Shown here one piece after another: positions 26,610 to 36,209 of a stretch of DNA of 64,000 nt. The notes under the pieces were generated by a model. That model saw nothing but the letters and a program-made list of their open reading frames with translations, was not told the DNA's origin and searched no databases. The stretch is taken from the NCBI RefSeq assembly GCF_020524905.1, contig NZ_JAIVKI010000008.1, positions 118,075 through 182,074 of the forward strand. Reading direction: 5' to 3'. The stretch is from Microbulbifer variabilis. Its GTDB lineage: Bacteria; Pseudomonadota; Gammaproteobacteria; Pseudomonadales; Cellvibrionaceae. The translations under genes were made by a program, and so were the position numbers. How positions within the stretch are numbered: position 1 is the first letter of the stretch; each line of letters opens with the position of its first letter.

Positions 26610-27596
26610 TCAAACCGCTCCCAGTGTCAGAGGTGGCTCCAATAGTGCCGATTGCTGCTCGCGCAATGCCAGTATATGTTCCGCCCAGTAGCGGGGGGTA
26701 TTAAACCAGGGGAATGCCTGGGGAAAAGCCGGGTCCTGCCAGCGGCGCGCCAGCCAGGCGGCGTGATGCATCTGGCGTAAACAGCGCAGTGGCTCCACCA
26801 ACTGCAACTGCTGGGGATCAAAACTATAGAAGGTTTCGTAGCCTTCGATCACCGCATCCAGGTAGGCGGTTTGCTCGGCGCGATTACCAGAGATCAGCAT
26901 CCAAATATCCTGGATGGCCGGCCCCATCAGGCAGTCATCCAGATCCACAAACCAGGGGGTCTCATCGCGCCACAGGAAGTTGCCACTGTGACAGTCACCG
27001 TGCAGGCGCAGCAGCTCCCAATCGCGCTCAAACAGCGGCGCAATCTGCTCAATGATATGCCCAGTGACCGAGGCATAGGCCTCGCGGTTTTCCCTCGGTA
27101 AAAAATCACCGTCGAGTATAAATTCGCGACTATCGATCGCGAAGTGCTGCAGCGTCAGAGTTGGACGATGGCTAAAGGGCTTGGCGCCACCTACAGAGTG
27201 GATGCGCCCAAGCATGGTGCCCACCTGTTCCAGGTGATCAAAATTATCCAGCTCCAACTGGCGACCACCGCGACGGGGGAACAGGGCAAAGCGAAAGCCC
27301 GCTGATTCCATCAAGGTACGTCCATCGAACACCAGCGGCGCTACCACTGGGATCTCTGCCTCGGCCAATTCCAGGGTAAAGCGATGCTCCTCCAGAATTT
27401 GTTCATCAGTCCAGCGACCGGGTCGATAAAACTTGGCGATCAACGGCTCGGCGCCCTCGATACCCACCTGGTAGACCCGGTTTTCATAGCTGTTTAAAGG
27501 GAAAATGCGCGCATCAGAAATAAGCCCGGTGCTCTCGACACAGTCAATCACCACGTCCGGCGTGAGGGCTTCATAGGGATGATGGTTCTGGGTCAT
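26610..27596 (-). CDS. srkA: Stress response kinase A (YihE/RdoA family)
   Basis: 328 aa from ATG 27596 (MTQNHHP); four extra upstream codons are unlikely. Aminoglycoside-phosphotransferase-like kinase fold: N-lobe Lys in PLIAKFYRP, catalytic loop LRLHGDCHSGNFLW, and metal-binding DLDD after WFVD. Known SrkA is a cytoplasmic Ser/Thr kinase that protects against envelope and oxidative stress. It is followed without a gap by cysE, and preceded by the ankB/katB oxidative-stress genes, which end in their own terminator. Confidence 0.9.
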   Translation of the reverse strand: MTQNHHPYEALTPDVVIDCVESTGLISDARIFPLNSYENRVYQVGIEGAEPLIAKFYRPGRWTDEQILEEHRFTLELAEAEIPVVAPLVFDGRTLMESAGFRFALFPRRGGRQLELDNFDHLEQVGTMLGRIHSVGGAKPFSHRPTLTLQHFAIDSREFILDGDFLPRENREAYASVTGHIIEQIAPLFERDWELLRLHGDCHSGNFLWRDETPWFVDLDDCLMGPAIQDIWMLISGNRAEQTAYLDAVIEGYETFYSFDPQQLQLVEPLRCLRQMHHAAWLARRWQDPAFPQAFPWFNTPRYWAEHILALREQQSALLEPPLTLGAV

Positions 27597-27716
27597 AGCG
27601 GGTACCAACTGAATATCTGTTGGCTATGCTAACGCGCTCGCGGGGGCAGGGACAAACACAGAATAAGACTACGGGTACAGCGGCGACGGCAAAACAGCGG
27701 GAGAGAAAAGGAGAGT

Positions 27717-27738
27717 GTTGGCTCTAACCAGAGCCAAC
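27717..27738 (-). terminator. Stem-loop after ankB
   Basis: GTTGGCTCT-aacc-AGAGCCAAC, 9 perfect base pairs, 17 bases after the ankyrin gene stop on the minus strand. The following T content on that strand is modest. Confidence 0.55.
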
Positions 27739-27754
27739 TACTCTGTCGAAAGGA

Positions 27755-28237
27755 TTAGCCGCCATTTGAGCGCTGTTGCCGCAAGAGCTGAACCACTTGG
27801 TCGCGGCCAAATACCCTGGCGAAATCCTCCGCCGTGTGGCCGGCTTTATTGACCTGTTGCGTGTCACAATCCGATTTTAACAGGGTCCTTGCCAGAGCAA
27901 ATTCACCGCGGAAAATAGCTGCCATCAACGCGGTGTTGCCACGGCGATCCTGGGCGCAGGCATTGGCCCCCTTTTGCAACAGGTAATTCACCCCCTCCGT
28001 ATTGCCGTGATAAGTGGCAATCATCAGCGCCGTATAACCTTTTGGGTTGCGGATATCCAAGGGAAAACCCGCCTGCGAAAATTCCCGCGATACTTCGGTA
28101 TCTCCCACCCTGGCCGCAGCAAAAAAATACTGGGAGAGTTCGGTAAAGTCAGAGTCGTTTTTTTCCGGTTCCCCAGCCTGAGCCATAAGGGTGAGCCCCT
28201 GGGCGAGAAGGACGATTGCAAACAGCATTGATCTCAT
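27755..28237 (-). CDS. ankB: Periplasmic ankyrin-repeat protein (AnkB-like)
   Basis: 160 aa with a signal peptide (MLFAIVLLAQGLTLMAQA). The rest is made of four ankyrin repeats: GYTALMIATYHGNTEGVNYLL, GNTALMAAIFRGEFALARTLL and GHTAEDFARVFGRDQVVQLL are the clearest. It lies 65 nt downstream of a catalase gene. In Pseudomonas aeruginosa the katB-ankB pair is co-expressed under peroxide stress and AnkB is needed for full KatB activity. The same partnership is likely here, in the periplasm. Confidence 0.85.
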   Translation of the reverse strand: MRSMLFAIVLLAQGLTLMAQAGEPEKNDSDFTELSQYFFAAARVGDTEVSREFSQAGFPLDIRNPKGYTALMIATYHGNTEGVNYLLQKGANACAQDRRGNTALMAAIFRGEFALARTLLKSDCDTQQVNKAGHTAEDFARVFGRDQVVQLLRQQRSNGG

Positions 28238-28302
28238 GAGTTCACCTTTACCGTTGGGTGGACAGTGGCTGCCGCCCGCCCACCTCTACTTACAGTTCAA
28301 TA

Positions 28303-29802
28303 TTACTGGGCCAGCTTTTTCACTCGGCTCAGGTTACCACCAACCGCTTTGGTCAGGCGCTGGCCATAGTCTTTATCAGCTTGATAGAAGTAGCTCAGCA
28401 TAATGTGCTTGGTGTTGTCATCGCGCACCTTACCCAGATCACCAGCTAGGTTTTCGATCAGGTTCTGACGCTCTTCCGAACTCAAGCTGCGGTAGAAAAC
28501 ACCGGCCTGGGCAAACGGCAGCTTCTTCTCAATCGCCTTTTGCTGGGTACTGCCAGTGAGCGGCTTACTGCTGTATAGGCCTTTGGGATCTTCGCTGCGC
28601 GCATCAATGCGACTCGGCTGGTAATTCACATCGGAAGTCTGCTGGCCGTAATTAGCGGCTCCATCTTGGTTCCAGTTATTCACTACTGCGCGGGGGCGAT
28701 TGATAGGTAACTGCTGGTGATTTGCGCCCAGGCGATACATTTGCGTATCGGAATAGGAGAAAACACGGCCCTGTAGCAGTCGGTCTTCAGAGGGTTCAAT
28801 GCCGGGCACAATATTGGCTGGTGCAAATGCGGATTGCTCAGTTTCCTGGAAGAAATTAGTGGGCACACGGTTGAGCGTCATGGTGCCGATTTTAGTTTCC
28901 TCCACATCCAGCCACATTTTAGTTGCGTCGAGTGGGTTGTAATTAAAGCCATCCAGCTGAGAAGGTTTCAGTACCTTGATATATAAATCCCACTGGGGGT
29001 AATCGCCTTTCTCAATGGCCGTATACATATCTCGCGTCGCATGGCTGAAATCTTTCGACTGGATTTCTGCCGCTTCCTCCGCAGTCAAGTTTTTAATACC
29101 TTGGCGCGTCTTCCAATGGAATTTCACGTAGTGCACTTCGCCCTTATCGTTGATCAACTTGTAGGCGTGCACTCCCCAACCATCCATCTGACGCAGATTC
29201 GCCGGGGTACCATAATCGGAGTAAACCCAGCTCAGCATATGGGTCGCTTCCGGGACATGGCTAAAGAAGTCGAAGAAGCGATTCGGGTCCTGTTGATTGG
29301 TTACCGGGGAGGGCTTCAAGGAGTGCACCATATCTGGAAATTTGATTGCATCGCGAATAAAAAATACCGGCAGGTTGTTACCCACTAAGTCCCAGTTGCC
29401 CTCATCAGTATATAATTTGGTGGCGAAACCACGAGGGTCGCGTAGAGTTTCCGGCGAACCCTTGGAATGAATTACGGTTGAAAAGCGCACGAAGACCGGC
29501 GTTTTACTGCCCGGCTCAAATACCGCCGCACGGGTCAGGTCACTGATATCTTTAGTGGCAACAAATTCGCCGTGAACACCAGTGCCGCGCGCATGCACTA
29601 CCCGCTCAGGGATACGCTCACGGGCGAAGCGCTGTAATTTCTGGATCAAATGCACATCCTGCAGAAGATTCCCACCATTTTCCCCCGCAGTTTGCGCGTT
29701 TTGATTGTCTCCCACCGGCGCACCATTATCGCGAGTCAATGTCTCGGCATTGGCGCCGCCTATCAGGCCAATAGTTAATGCAAATAAAGGAAGATATTTC
29801 AT
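28303..29802 (-). CDS. katB: Exported monofunctional catalase (KatB-like)
   Basis: 499 aa from ATG 29802; a TTG two codons earlier is less likely. Signal peptide (LPLFALTIGLIGGANA), then a clade-typical small-subunit catalase: distal His in VVHARGTGVHGEF, Asn-containing FVRFSTV region, proximal haem-binding Tyr in the RVFSYSDTQMYRLGANH segment. It degrades hydrogen peroxide in the periplasm. The ankyrin gene directly downstream matches the katB-ankB arrangement. No OxyR box was identified by eye. Confidence 0.94.
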   Translation of the reverse strand: MKYLPLFALTIGLIGGANAETLTRDNGAPVGDNQNAQTAGENGGNLLQDVHLIQKLQRFARERIPERVVHARGTGVHGEFVATKDISDLTRAAVFEPGSKTPVFVRFSTVIHSKGSPETLRDPRGFATKLYTDEGNWDLVGNNLPVFFIRDAIKFPDMVHSLKPSPVTNQQDPNRFFDFFSHVPEATHMLSWVYSDYGTPANLRQMDGWGVHAYKLINDKGEVHYVKFHWKTRQGIKNLTAEEAAEIQSKDFSHATRDMYTAIEKGDYPQWDLYIKVLKPSQLDGFNYNPLDATKMWLDVEETKIGTMTLNRVPTNFFQETEQSAFAPANIVPGIEPSEDRLLQGRVFSYSDTQMYRLGANHQQLPINRPRAVVNNWNQDGAANYGQQTSDVNYQPSRIDARSEDPKGLYSSKPLTGSTQQKAIEKKLPFAQAGVFYRSLSSEERQNLIENLAGDLGKVRDDNTKHIMLSYFYQADKDYGQRLTKAVGGNLSRVKKLAQ

Positions 29803-29936
29803 TGGCAAGTTCGCCCCTACAACGGTTTCTATTACAGGGGCAGAGCTTATAGACGTGTATGATCGGCGGGAAATTAGAGCTTATAATCGCCCTTATAGCT
29901 GGGATTAATGAATTTCACAAAAGGTTAAATTTACTT

Positions 29937-30335
29937 TCAAGTTAAATCACTTTTATTGGATTGATTTTTTGGCATCAGATACCAAAGCAAAAGCGCCACA
30001 AAATAAAGGGCTGGAATATCCCCCATTAAATTGGCTCTCTCGGTTTGATCATAAAGTGCCTGTAACAGCATAATGGTGGCATGCACGAGGCTGGACCAAA
30101 CCGTAAACCAAATTAAACTGGCATTAGCAACGGGATTTTTTGCCGCACGAATCAGGAATACTCCCAGGGTTGCATAGATCCCCATAATCATTTGCTCGTA
30201 TTCCGGCTGCCGTGGTGACCATCCCCAACCTGAAGGCCATACCCACATCATCATCGGATATATCGCAAAAATAAATATCAAGCCAACAGCAACCAGAGCA
30301 ACAGGTAAGTACTTGGCGCGGGCAATATCATCCAT
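29937..30335 (-). CDS. Small integral membrane protein (DUF6632-like)
   Basis: 132 aa, four predicted transmembrane helices (LPVALVAVGLIFIFAIYPMMM, MIMGIYATLGVFLIRA, ASLIWFTVWSSLVHATIML, IPALYFVALLLWYLM). It has a conserved-looking WPSGWGW segment after helix 1 and His in helix 3. The family label is from memory of the pattern and is tentative; function unknown. It is followed in the opposite transcription sense by nothing obvious, and sits between katB and a VOC-family gene in the same direction. Confidence 0.6.
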   Translation of the reverse strand: MDDIARAKYLPVALVAVGLIFIFAIYPMMMWVWPSGWGWSPRQPEYEQMIMGIYATLGVFLIRAAKNPVANASLIWFTVWSSLVHATIMLLQALYDQTERANLMGDIPALYFVALLLWYLMPKNQSNKSDLT

Positions 30336-30373
30336 AGTATTCTCTCACATTTATCAGCGGACGGCCGTTTGAA

Positions 30374-30751
30374 TTATTCTTGCAAATCACCCGGTAAATG
30401 ACAGACCACTTCTAGATTATTGCCATCGGGGTCCAGCACATAGGCGGCGTAGTAATCCGGGTGATACTCTTCATAGATATCCGGTACGCCATTATCGGTA
30501 CCGCCCGCCGCCAGTGCGGCTCGATAAAAATCCCGTACCACTTCTCGCTCTTCCGCACGAAAGGCAATATGCAGCTGGGCATTGCTCGGGCCGTCATCGC
30601 GAATCCAGAACTCCGGCTTGTCCGCCCAGCCAAATCCTGCCGAATGATCAAACTCCATCACCAGTTCATAGCCGAGACACGCCAGAGCCTGGCGATAAAA
30701 TTCACGGGAGCGGGCAAAATCCCCTACCGGTATTCTGATGTGATCCAACAT
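30374..30751 (-). CDS. VOC-family (glyoxalase/dioxygenase-like) protein
   Basis: 125 aa, one vicinal-oxygen-chelate unit. Metal-ligand positions typical of the fold are visible: His4 (LDHIRIPV), His in AQLHIAF, and Glu in NNLEVVCHLP near the C-terminus, with the AAYVLDPDGNN turn. Such small proteins act as dioxygenases, isomerases or resistance proteins. Substrate cannot be deduced. It is 38 nt upstream of the DUF6632-like gene and may share its transcript. Confidence 0.8.
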   Translation of the reverse strand: MLDHIRIPVGDFARSREFYRQALACLGYELVMEFDHSAGFGWADKPEFWIRDDGPSNAQLHIAFRAEEREVVRDFYRAALAAGGTDNGVPDIYEEYHPDYYAAYVLDPDGNNLEVVCHLPGDLQE

Positions 30752-30937
30752 GGTTCAGTCTTCTCTCTCTTGGTGGCTTCACCGCCAATCTGCAAGATAG
30801 CTCAGGGAAGAGTGTTCAGCCCTGGTCGAGGGGGAATCGTGACGGGATTTACTGCGCGAGAAAGCACAAAGAAAGTTAGAGGGGAATGACAACCCTGCAA
30901 ACCCTGTCGCGGGGTTGCCATTCAAGAATCTACGTGG

Positions 30938-31354
30938 TTAGAGACTTATATACCAGTGATATAATCCATAAGTCGCCACACCAAATCCAAAGGTTAGCTG
31001 GCCGATCAACAGTACACGGTAGGCGAAAGTGTAACGTGCTATTTCTCCACGGCGGATAGCATCGTTGGAAAAAATCCGGGCCTCTTCGGGAAATTCCTGC
31101 TCCAGGTTTTGCAGGGCAGGCACCGCCAATCTGAGCAGTTCTCGGCTACGTATATCCATCAGCCAAAAAACGGTTACCAGAATCATCACAAAACCGCCGA
31201 GCAAAGCCAGTATCAGCGGGTGAAAATTTTTCTCCACCGCGGTAAAAATTCCCCCCTCCACAAACATGGTCAGAATTACAAAGAAGTTAAATACTTTGAG
31301 ACGCTGGTCAGCGGCGAAGCGATAGTGCTCACAAAGATACTTTACCTGCTCCAA
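30938..31354 (-). CDS. Hypothetical membrane protein, three TM helices
   Basis: 138 aa. A short N-terminal amphipathic part (CEHYRFAADQRLK) is followed by two TMs (VFNFFVILTMFVEGGIFTA; LILALLGGFVMILVTVFWLM), a soluble stretch, and a third TM near the C-terminus (VLLIGQLTFGFGVATYGLY). The layout recalls SLATT/RipA-like small membrane proteins, but I cannot place it in a family. It is transcribed alone upstream of a terminator region shared with acs. Confidence 0.55.
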   Translation of the reverse strand: MEQVKYLCEHYRFAADQRLKVFNFFVILTMFVEGGIFTAVEKNFHPLILALLGGFVMILVTVFWLMDIRSRELLRLAVPALQNLEQEFPEEARIFSNDAIRRGEIARYTFAYRVLLIGQLTFGFGVATYGLYHWYISL

Positions 31355-31416
31355 ACTCTTTCTCCTTGAGTCAATTTATTAACCTGAAATAACAGCGCTG
31401 AGATTCAAGTAGCTGT

Positions 31417-31441
31417 AAAAAAGCCGGGCATTGCCCGGCTT
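31417..31441 (-). terminator. Intrinsic terminator downstream of acs
   Basis: AAGCCGGGC-att-GCCCGGCTT with an A-run at 31417-31422, which is a U-tract on the minus strand. It lies 57 bases after the acs stop codon. Confidence 0.8.
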
Positions 31442-31497
31442 CTCTATGGCCCCGATAGTCACACTATCTAGGAAAAAGTCACTGCGCTGAATTCAGG

Positions 31498-33435
31498 TCA
31501 GCGATTTTCGCGATGTGCCAGCAGGTCGTCAACCACTGCAGGGTCCGCCAAAGTGGAAGTATCCCCGAGGTTGTCCAGATCGTTGCAAGCAATCTTGCGC
31601 AGAATACGCCGCATAATTTTTCCGGAACGGGTTTTAGGTAAGCCCGGCGCCCACTGAATCACATCAGGCTTGGCAATGGGCCCTATCTCCTTGGCACAGA
31701 GCCCAATCAACTCTTGCCGCAGGGCCTCACTGGGCTCACGCCCTGACTTGAGAGTGACAAACGCATAGATGCCCTGCCCCTTAATATCGTGGGGGTAACC
31801 CACCACAGCAGCTTCTGCGGTATCAGGGTGTAACACCAAGGCACTTTCAATTTCTGCGGTACCCAGACGATGGCCGGAAACATTCAGCACATCGTCAATT
31901 CGCCCGGTGATCCAGTAATAACCATCGGTATCCCTGCGCGCACCATCGCCAGTAAAGTAATAACCGGGATAGGTGGAGAAATAAGTATCAATCATGCGCT
32001 GTTGGTCACCGTAAACCCCGCGAATCATCGACGGCCAGCTCCGCTTAATCGCAAGCGAGCCTTCTCCTGGCCCCTCGATTTCTTTGCCATCACCATCCAG
32101 TAATACAGGCTGCACGCCAAAGAAGGGTTTTGTTGCGGAACCGGGTTTAAGTGCCATGGCGCCGGGCAGCGGGGTAATCATGTGGGCGCCGGTTTCTGTC
32201 TGCCACCAGGTATCCACAATCGGGCAGCGCTCATCGCCAACCACCTTGTAATACCACTCCCAGGCTTCCGGGTTAATCGGCTCACCCACTGTTCCCAACA
32301 GTCGTAGGGAGCTGCGCTCAGTACCTGTGACAAACTCATCTCCGGCTCCCATTAACGCGCGGATCGCCGTGGGCGCGGTGTAGAAGCTGTTGACCTGATG
32401 TTTATCCACAACCTGCCAGAAACGCGAGGCATCCGGATAGGTCGGCACACCTTCAAACATCAGCGTGGTGGCCCCTGCGGCCAGGGGACCGTAAACGATA
32501 TAACTGTGACCGGTAACCCAACCGACATCGGCGGTACACCAGAAAACCTCGCCCTCGCGGTAATCGAACACATACTTGAAGGTCATGGTGGCCATCAGCA
32601 GGTAGCCTGCTGTGGTATGCAGTACACCCTTGGGCTTGCCGGTGGAACCGGAGGTGTAGAGGATAAATAGGGGGTCCTCGGCATTGACGATTTCCGGTTC
32701 ACATTCGCCATCCATTTCCGCAATGGAATCCGCATACCAGATATCGCGCTTACTATCCCAGTCCACCGGGGCACCGATATGTTTCACCACAATGGCCGTG
32801 TGTACGTTGGGACACTCGGACAGAGCCTTGTCCACATTGGCTTTGAGAGGGATATGCTTGCCACCGCGAATTGCCTCATCGGCAGTGATCACCAGGCGGC
32901 AATCGGAATCGAGTATGCGATCCCTCAGTGAGCTCGGAGAGAAGCCACCAAACACCACCGAGTGGACCGCGCCAATACGAGCGCAAGCCAACATGGCGTA
33001 GGCTGCCTCGGGAATCATAGGCATATAAATACAAACCCGGTCCCCTTTTTTAACACCGCGGGATTTCAGTAAATTCCCCAGGCGGCAAACATTGTCGTAA
33101 AGGGTGCGGTAGGTGATTGCCACGCTATCCGCCGGGTCGTCCCCCTCCCATAAAATGGCGGTTTGATCACTGCGGCTAGCCAGGTGCCGATCGATACAGT
33201 TCACCGTGACATTGAGCTGACCATCGGCAAACCAGGCCGTATGCCCTCGATGCATATCCTCTTCCAGCACCTGGGTAAAGGGTTTTTCCCACTGCAGGAA
33301 ATCCTTTGCTTGTTGCGCCCAGAAAGCCTCCGGATTTTGCACCGACTGATGGTACATTCTCTCGTAATCTTCTGCGCCAATCAGGGCATTGGCGGCAAAC
33401 TCAGCAGGTATGGGACGAGTATGCACTTCTGACAT
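31498..33435 (-). CDS. acs: Acetyl-CoA synthetase
   Basis: 645 aa, full length. ANL-family signatures: P-loop [21 protein letters not shown] (A5), [31 protein letters not shown], and the acetylation-regulated Lys in [13 protein letters not shown]. It converts acetate and ATP to acetyl-CoA in the cytoplasm. It is transcribed as a single gene with its own terminator. Confidence 0.97.
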   Translation of the reverse strand: MSEVHTRPIPAEFAANALIGAEDYERMYHQSVQNPEAFWAQQAKDFLQWEKPFTQVLEEDMHRGHTAWFADGQLNVTVNCIDRHLASRSDQTAILWEGDDPADSVAITYRTLYDNVCRLGNLLKSRGVKKGDRVCIYMPMIPEAAYAMLACARIGAVHSVVFGGFSPSSLRDRILDSDCRLVITADEAIRGGKHIPLKANVDKALSECPNVHTAIVVKHIGAPVDWDSKRDIWYADSIAEMDGECEPEIVNAEDPLFILYTSGSTGKPKGVLHTTAGYLLMATMTFKYVFDYREGEVFWCTADVGWVTGHSYIVYGPLAAGATTLMFEGVPTYPDASRFWQVVDKHQVNSFYTAPTAIRALMGAGDEFVTGTERSSLRLLGTVGEPINPEAWEWYYKVVGDERCPIVDTWWQTETGAHMITPLPGAMALKPGSATKPFFGVQPVLLDGDGKEIEGPGEGSLAIKRSWPSMIRGVYGDQQRMIDTYFSTYPGYYFTGDGARRDTDGYYWITGRIDDVLNVSGHRLGTAEIESALVLHPDTAEAAVVGYPHDIKGQGIYAFVTLKSGREPSEALRQELIGLCAKEIGPIAKPDVIQWAPGLPKTRSGKIMRRILRKIACNDLDNLGDTSTLADPAVVDDLLAHRENR

Positions 33436-33697
33436 CTTCTTCTCCTTTATTATTAGCGTGGCATGGTGGCCTAGAGAAATCTGAACTTATTAGGGCTTTA
33501 TTCGACTCACTTTATAGTATTGCCAGGGTGAAACAATCCCCCCACCTCTGGCAGAGTTGAAAACTAGGAAAAGTTCACACCAGTGCAAGATCATTCGCCT
33601 ATCCCTCATCCACCGGGGACGGCTGAAACAACAAAAGGCCAGAGGGTTAATTAACAACAGAAAATTATCGAATAAGCGCCGGGCAATTTACCGGGTA

Positions 33698-34063
33698 TTA
33701 AATCCAGATATTATCATCCGCGGTCAGTTCACCCCCGGCATCACCAGTATTCACAACACCTCTGGGCTCGACCAGTAGAATCTCGCACTCCTGCTAAGCC
33801 CTTGGCTTGTGCTCCACGCCTTTGGGCACCACAGTCATCTCCCCAGGACCCAAAAAGATCGTATTATCCCGAAACTCAATTTCCATTTGTCCTGAGACAA
33901 CGATAAAAACCTCATCCGTATCGGGGTGATCATGCCAGGTAAACTCTCCTAGTATCTTTACCAGCTTGAACTGGTAATCATTCATCTCCGCGATAACCTT
34001 AGGAGACCAATGGTCCGTTAACTTTGCTAGCTTTTCTCTGAAATTAATGACTTTATAACTCAT
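33698..34063 (-). pseudogene. Cupin-domain protein interrupted by an in-frame amber codon
   Basis: The first 89 codons encode a cupin barrel with metal-ligand motifs ([11 protein letters not shown] and [16 protein letters not shown]), then a TAG at 33794-33796. The same frame stays open for 31 further codons to TAA (33698-33700). These encode a typical cupin C-terminal strand pair: [17 protein letters not shown], then [13 protein letters not shown]. No indel is needed; a single base change (for example from CAG, AAG or GAG) explains the stop. Either the gene is a fresh pseudogene, a shortened 89-aa protein is still made, or the stop is suppressed. No ribosome restart site is evident after it. 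Confidence 0.8.
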
Positions 34064-34111
34064 TACCTAATCCTTTTCTCCCAAGCAAAAAAAGCACTTA
34101 CACGTTAAAAA

Positions 34112-34606
34112 CTATATCGAGCGTGAAATCTCAATTAGGCCTCCGAGGCTTCCAACCGTATGCTGGCTAAAAACCAACACTCCCGATTCTCGTAAACGGG
34201 CAGCCACTATTCCAACCCCTTTTTTCTTCACTCCAGAAAAACTGCCATCGTAAATAAAGTTCGAGCCACAGGAGGGGCTGTTTTCTGTTAGAACCGCGAA
34301 CTTGATATCCTTATCACGACATAGGCGCGGGGCTAAATCCGCTCCCAATATAAATTGATCAGTCAAATCCTCCCTGTCGCTTCCTATAACTCTGGCCGTG
34401 CCCGCTAAAACCTCAGTTCCGCTACCGCCGCAAATCTCTGCCGGCACCCTGGGGATAGGTAAACCTGCCGACACCTCCGGACAAAAGGAAACAATCTCCT
34501 GGGAATACACAAGCCAATTAAAATCTTTGCTATTAACCGCAACATCACTACCGTTATAGCGCACCGTACATCCCAGAAGACAAGAGCTTACTAAAATTTT
34601 TGCCAT
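34112..34606 (-). CDS. DUF523 (YbbK-like) family protein
   Basis: 164 aa from ATG 34606 (MAKILVSSC), the usual N-terminus of this family; the longer upstream frame adds unrelated residues. Conserved features are the SSCLLGCTVRYNG start with paired Cys, FCPEVSAGLPIPR, and the SPSCG motif (AVLTENSPSCGSNFIYDG). The conserved cysteines suggest metal or cluster binding. Some homologues are linked to thiouracil or tRNA-base metabolism; the role here is unknown. Single gene, divergent from the polysaccharide deacetylase. Confidence 0.85.
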   Translation of the reverse strand: MAKILVSSCLLGCTVRYNGSDVAVNSKDFNWLVYSQEIVSFCPEVSAGLPIPRVPAEICGGSGTEVLAGTARVIGSDREDLTDQFILGADLAPRLCRDKDIKFAVLTENSPSCGSNFIYDGSFSGVKKKGVGIVAARLRESGVLVFSQHTVGSLGGLIEISRSI

Positions 34607-34784
34607 ATACACCTTCACCCAAAGTCGACAAAATAGGGTAACCAGTTCATAGATCATTGAAAGTCCCATTACACAATGATCCAGCCTGCATGAATAACAA
34701 ATTAGGACAGAAAGCCGGAATCATGGGACAGGTCCACCAGACTTATCGAGAAATCCATAAATATACTTATTCGAGATAGAAACA

Positions 34785-35702
34785 ATGCGACTTTCAATAT
34801 TGCTTTTGATCATCTGCCTGATAATAAGCCCCGCGCTTAATGCCAAACAACTGGCAATTACTTTTGACGATGCCCCTCGCAAAGCCGATGGTTATTTTGA
34901 TGGGCCAACCCGAGCCAAAACACTCATTGAGAACCTGGAAAAACATAATATTAGCCAAGTAGTTTTCTTTTCGACCACACAATTTCTGGACCAGGAAGGA
35001 CTGGAAAGGATGCGTCTTTACGACAAAGCCGGGCATATTATTGGAAACCACACTCACAGCCACCCAAACTTCCTTGAAACAGAGCTATCCACTTACCAGG
35101 ATGAGTTTTTACAGGCACACCAATTACTTCAGCAATTTGACAACTTTAAGCGCTACTTTCGCTTTCCTTATCTGCGTGAGGGAGAAACTGTCGAAAAACG
35201 GAATGGTATGAGAAATCTGCTAAAAGAAAATAAGTACCAAAATGCCTACATAACACTGAATAATTACGATTGGTATATAGAGGAACTATTTCAGAAAGCT
35301 TTAAAAGAAGACAAACCCGTTAACCTACAAAAGCTTGCAGAAATGTATGTGGATGTGTTGATGAAGAGCATTAACTACTATGACCAGATGGCAATCAAAC
35401 ATCTCGGTCGCTCGCCTAAACACATATTGCTTTTACACGAGACGGATATTTCCGCTCTTTTCATCGGGGATCTGGTGCAACACTTGAGGCAGGAAGGCTG
35501 GGAGATAATTTCTATAGAAAATGCCTACGAGGACCCCATAGCTGAATACCAACTTCTCCAACCGCTTAAATACAACCCGGGAAGAGTTGGGGAAATCGCT
35601 CTTAGTAAGGGGCAAAAGAAAGGGCTATGGCACTACACGTTGGATGAGCCCTATCTGGAAAAAAGATTCCAGCAGGAAGTGTTATTACTCTCTAAACAGT
35701 GA
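34785..35702 (+). CDS. Secreted polysaccharide deacetylase-family protein
   Basis: 305 aa with a signal peptide (LSILLLIICLIISPALNA). NodB-fold motifs: motif 1 TFDDAP, motif 2 HxxxHP seen as GNHTHSHPNF, and motif 3-like RFPYLREG. A C-terminal extension of ~100 residues follows the core (LLLHETDISALFIGDLVQ onward). It probably removes N-acetyl groups from a cell-envelope or extracellular polysaccharide in the periplasm. The coding DNA is more A/T-rich than its neighbours, which may indicate acquisition. Confidence 0.82.
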   Translation: MRLSILLLIICLIISPALNAKQLAITFDDAPRKADGYFDGPTRAKTLIENLEKHNISQVVFFSTTQFLDQEGLERMRLYDKAGHIIGNHTHSHPNFLETELSTYQDEFLQAHQLLQQFDNFKRYFRFPYLREGETVEKRNGMRNLLKENKYQNAYITLNNYDWYIEELFQKALKEDKPVNLQKLAEMYVDVLMKSINYYDQMAIKHLGRSPKHILLLHETDISALFIGDLVQHLRQEGWEIISIENAYEDPIAEYQLLQPLKYNPGRVGEIALSKGQKKGLWHYTLDEPYLEKRFQQEVLLLSKQ

Positions 35703-35774
35703 TCCATTGAGAGTACATTTTGGGGGCTGCATTGGGCGCACAGGCGCAAGAGATAGATATTAAATTGGAATGAG

Positions 35775-35801
35775 TGCTACAGGGCTGCAGGCCCTGTAGC
35801 A
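35775..35801 (-). terminator. Hairpin after panD
   Basis: TGCTACAGGG-ctgcagg-CCCTGTAGCA, a perfect 10-bp stem, 9 bases after the panD stop on the minus strand. A U-tract is not obvious on either strand. Confidence 0.6.
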
Positions 35802-35809
35802 TGGGGAAT

Positions 35810-36196
35810 TTAAGCTTCAGCGAGCTGCACAGGAATGGTATTGGTGCTGCGTTCCACCTTGTTATTTTCATCCAGGTAGACCAACTTGGGCTTGTGGCTA
35901 TCGGCCTCGGCCTCATTCATCTGCGCATAGGAAGCGATAATAATACGGTCGCCGACCTGTACACGACGGGCAGCGGCGCCGTTCATGGAAATAATGCCGG
36001 AGCCGCGCTCAGCCAGGATCACGTAGGTGTGAAAACGCTCGCCATTGCTCACATTGTAAATATCAATTTTTTCGAACTCGCGCAGACCGGCCAGCTCCAC
36101 AAGGTCTTCGTCAATCGCGCAGGAGCCGTCATACCAGAGTTCGGCCTGGGTCACCGCTGCCATATGCAGTTTGCACTTCAACATTTCAATTTGCAT
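35810..36196 (-). CDS. panD: Aspartate 1-decarboxylase precursor
   Basis: 128 aa from ATG 36196 ([20 protein letters not shown]), the conserved N-terminus; an upstream in-frame ATG adds non-family residues. The self-cleavage site is YDGSCAID, with Gly24-Ser25 at the expected positions giving the pyruvoyl group. It makes beta-alanine from aspartate for pantothenate synthesis. It begins 13 nt after panC, so the two form an operon. Confidence 0.96.
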   Translation of the reverse strand: MQIEMLKCKLHMAAVTQAELWYDGSCAIDEDLVELAGLREFEKIDIYNVSNGERFHTYVILAERGSGIISMNGAAARRVQVGDRIIIASYAQMNEAEADSHKPKLVYLDENNKVERSTNTIPVQLAEA

Positions 36197-36209
36197 GGTT
36201 GGATGCCCC

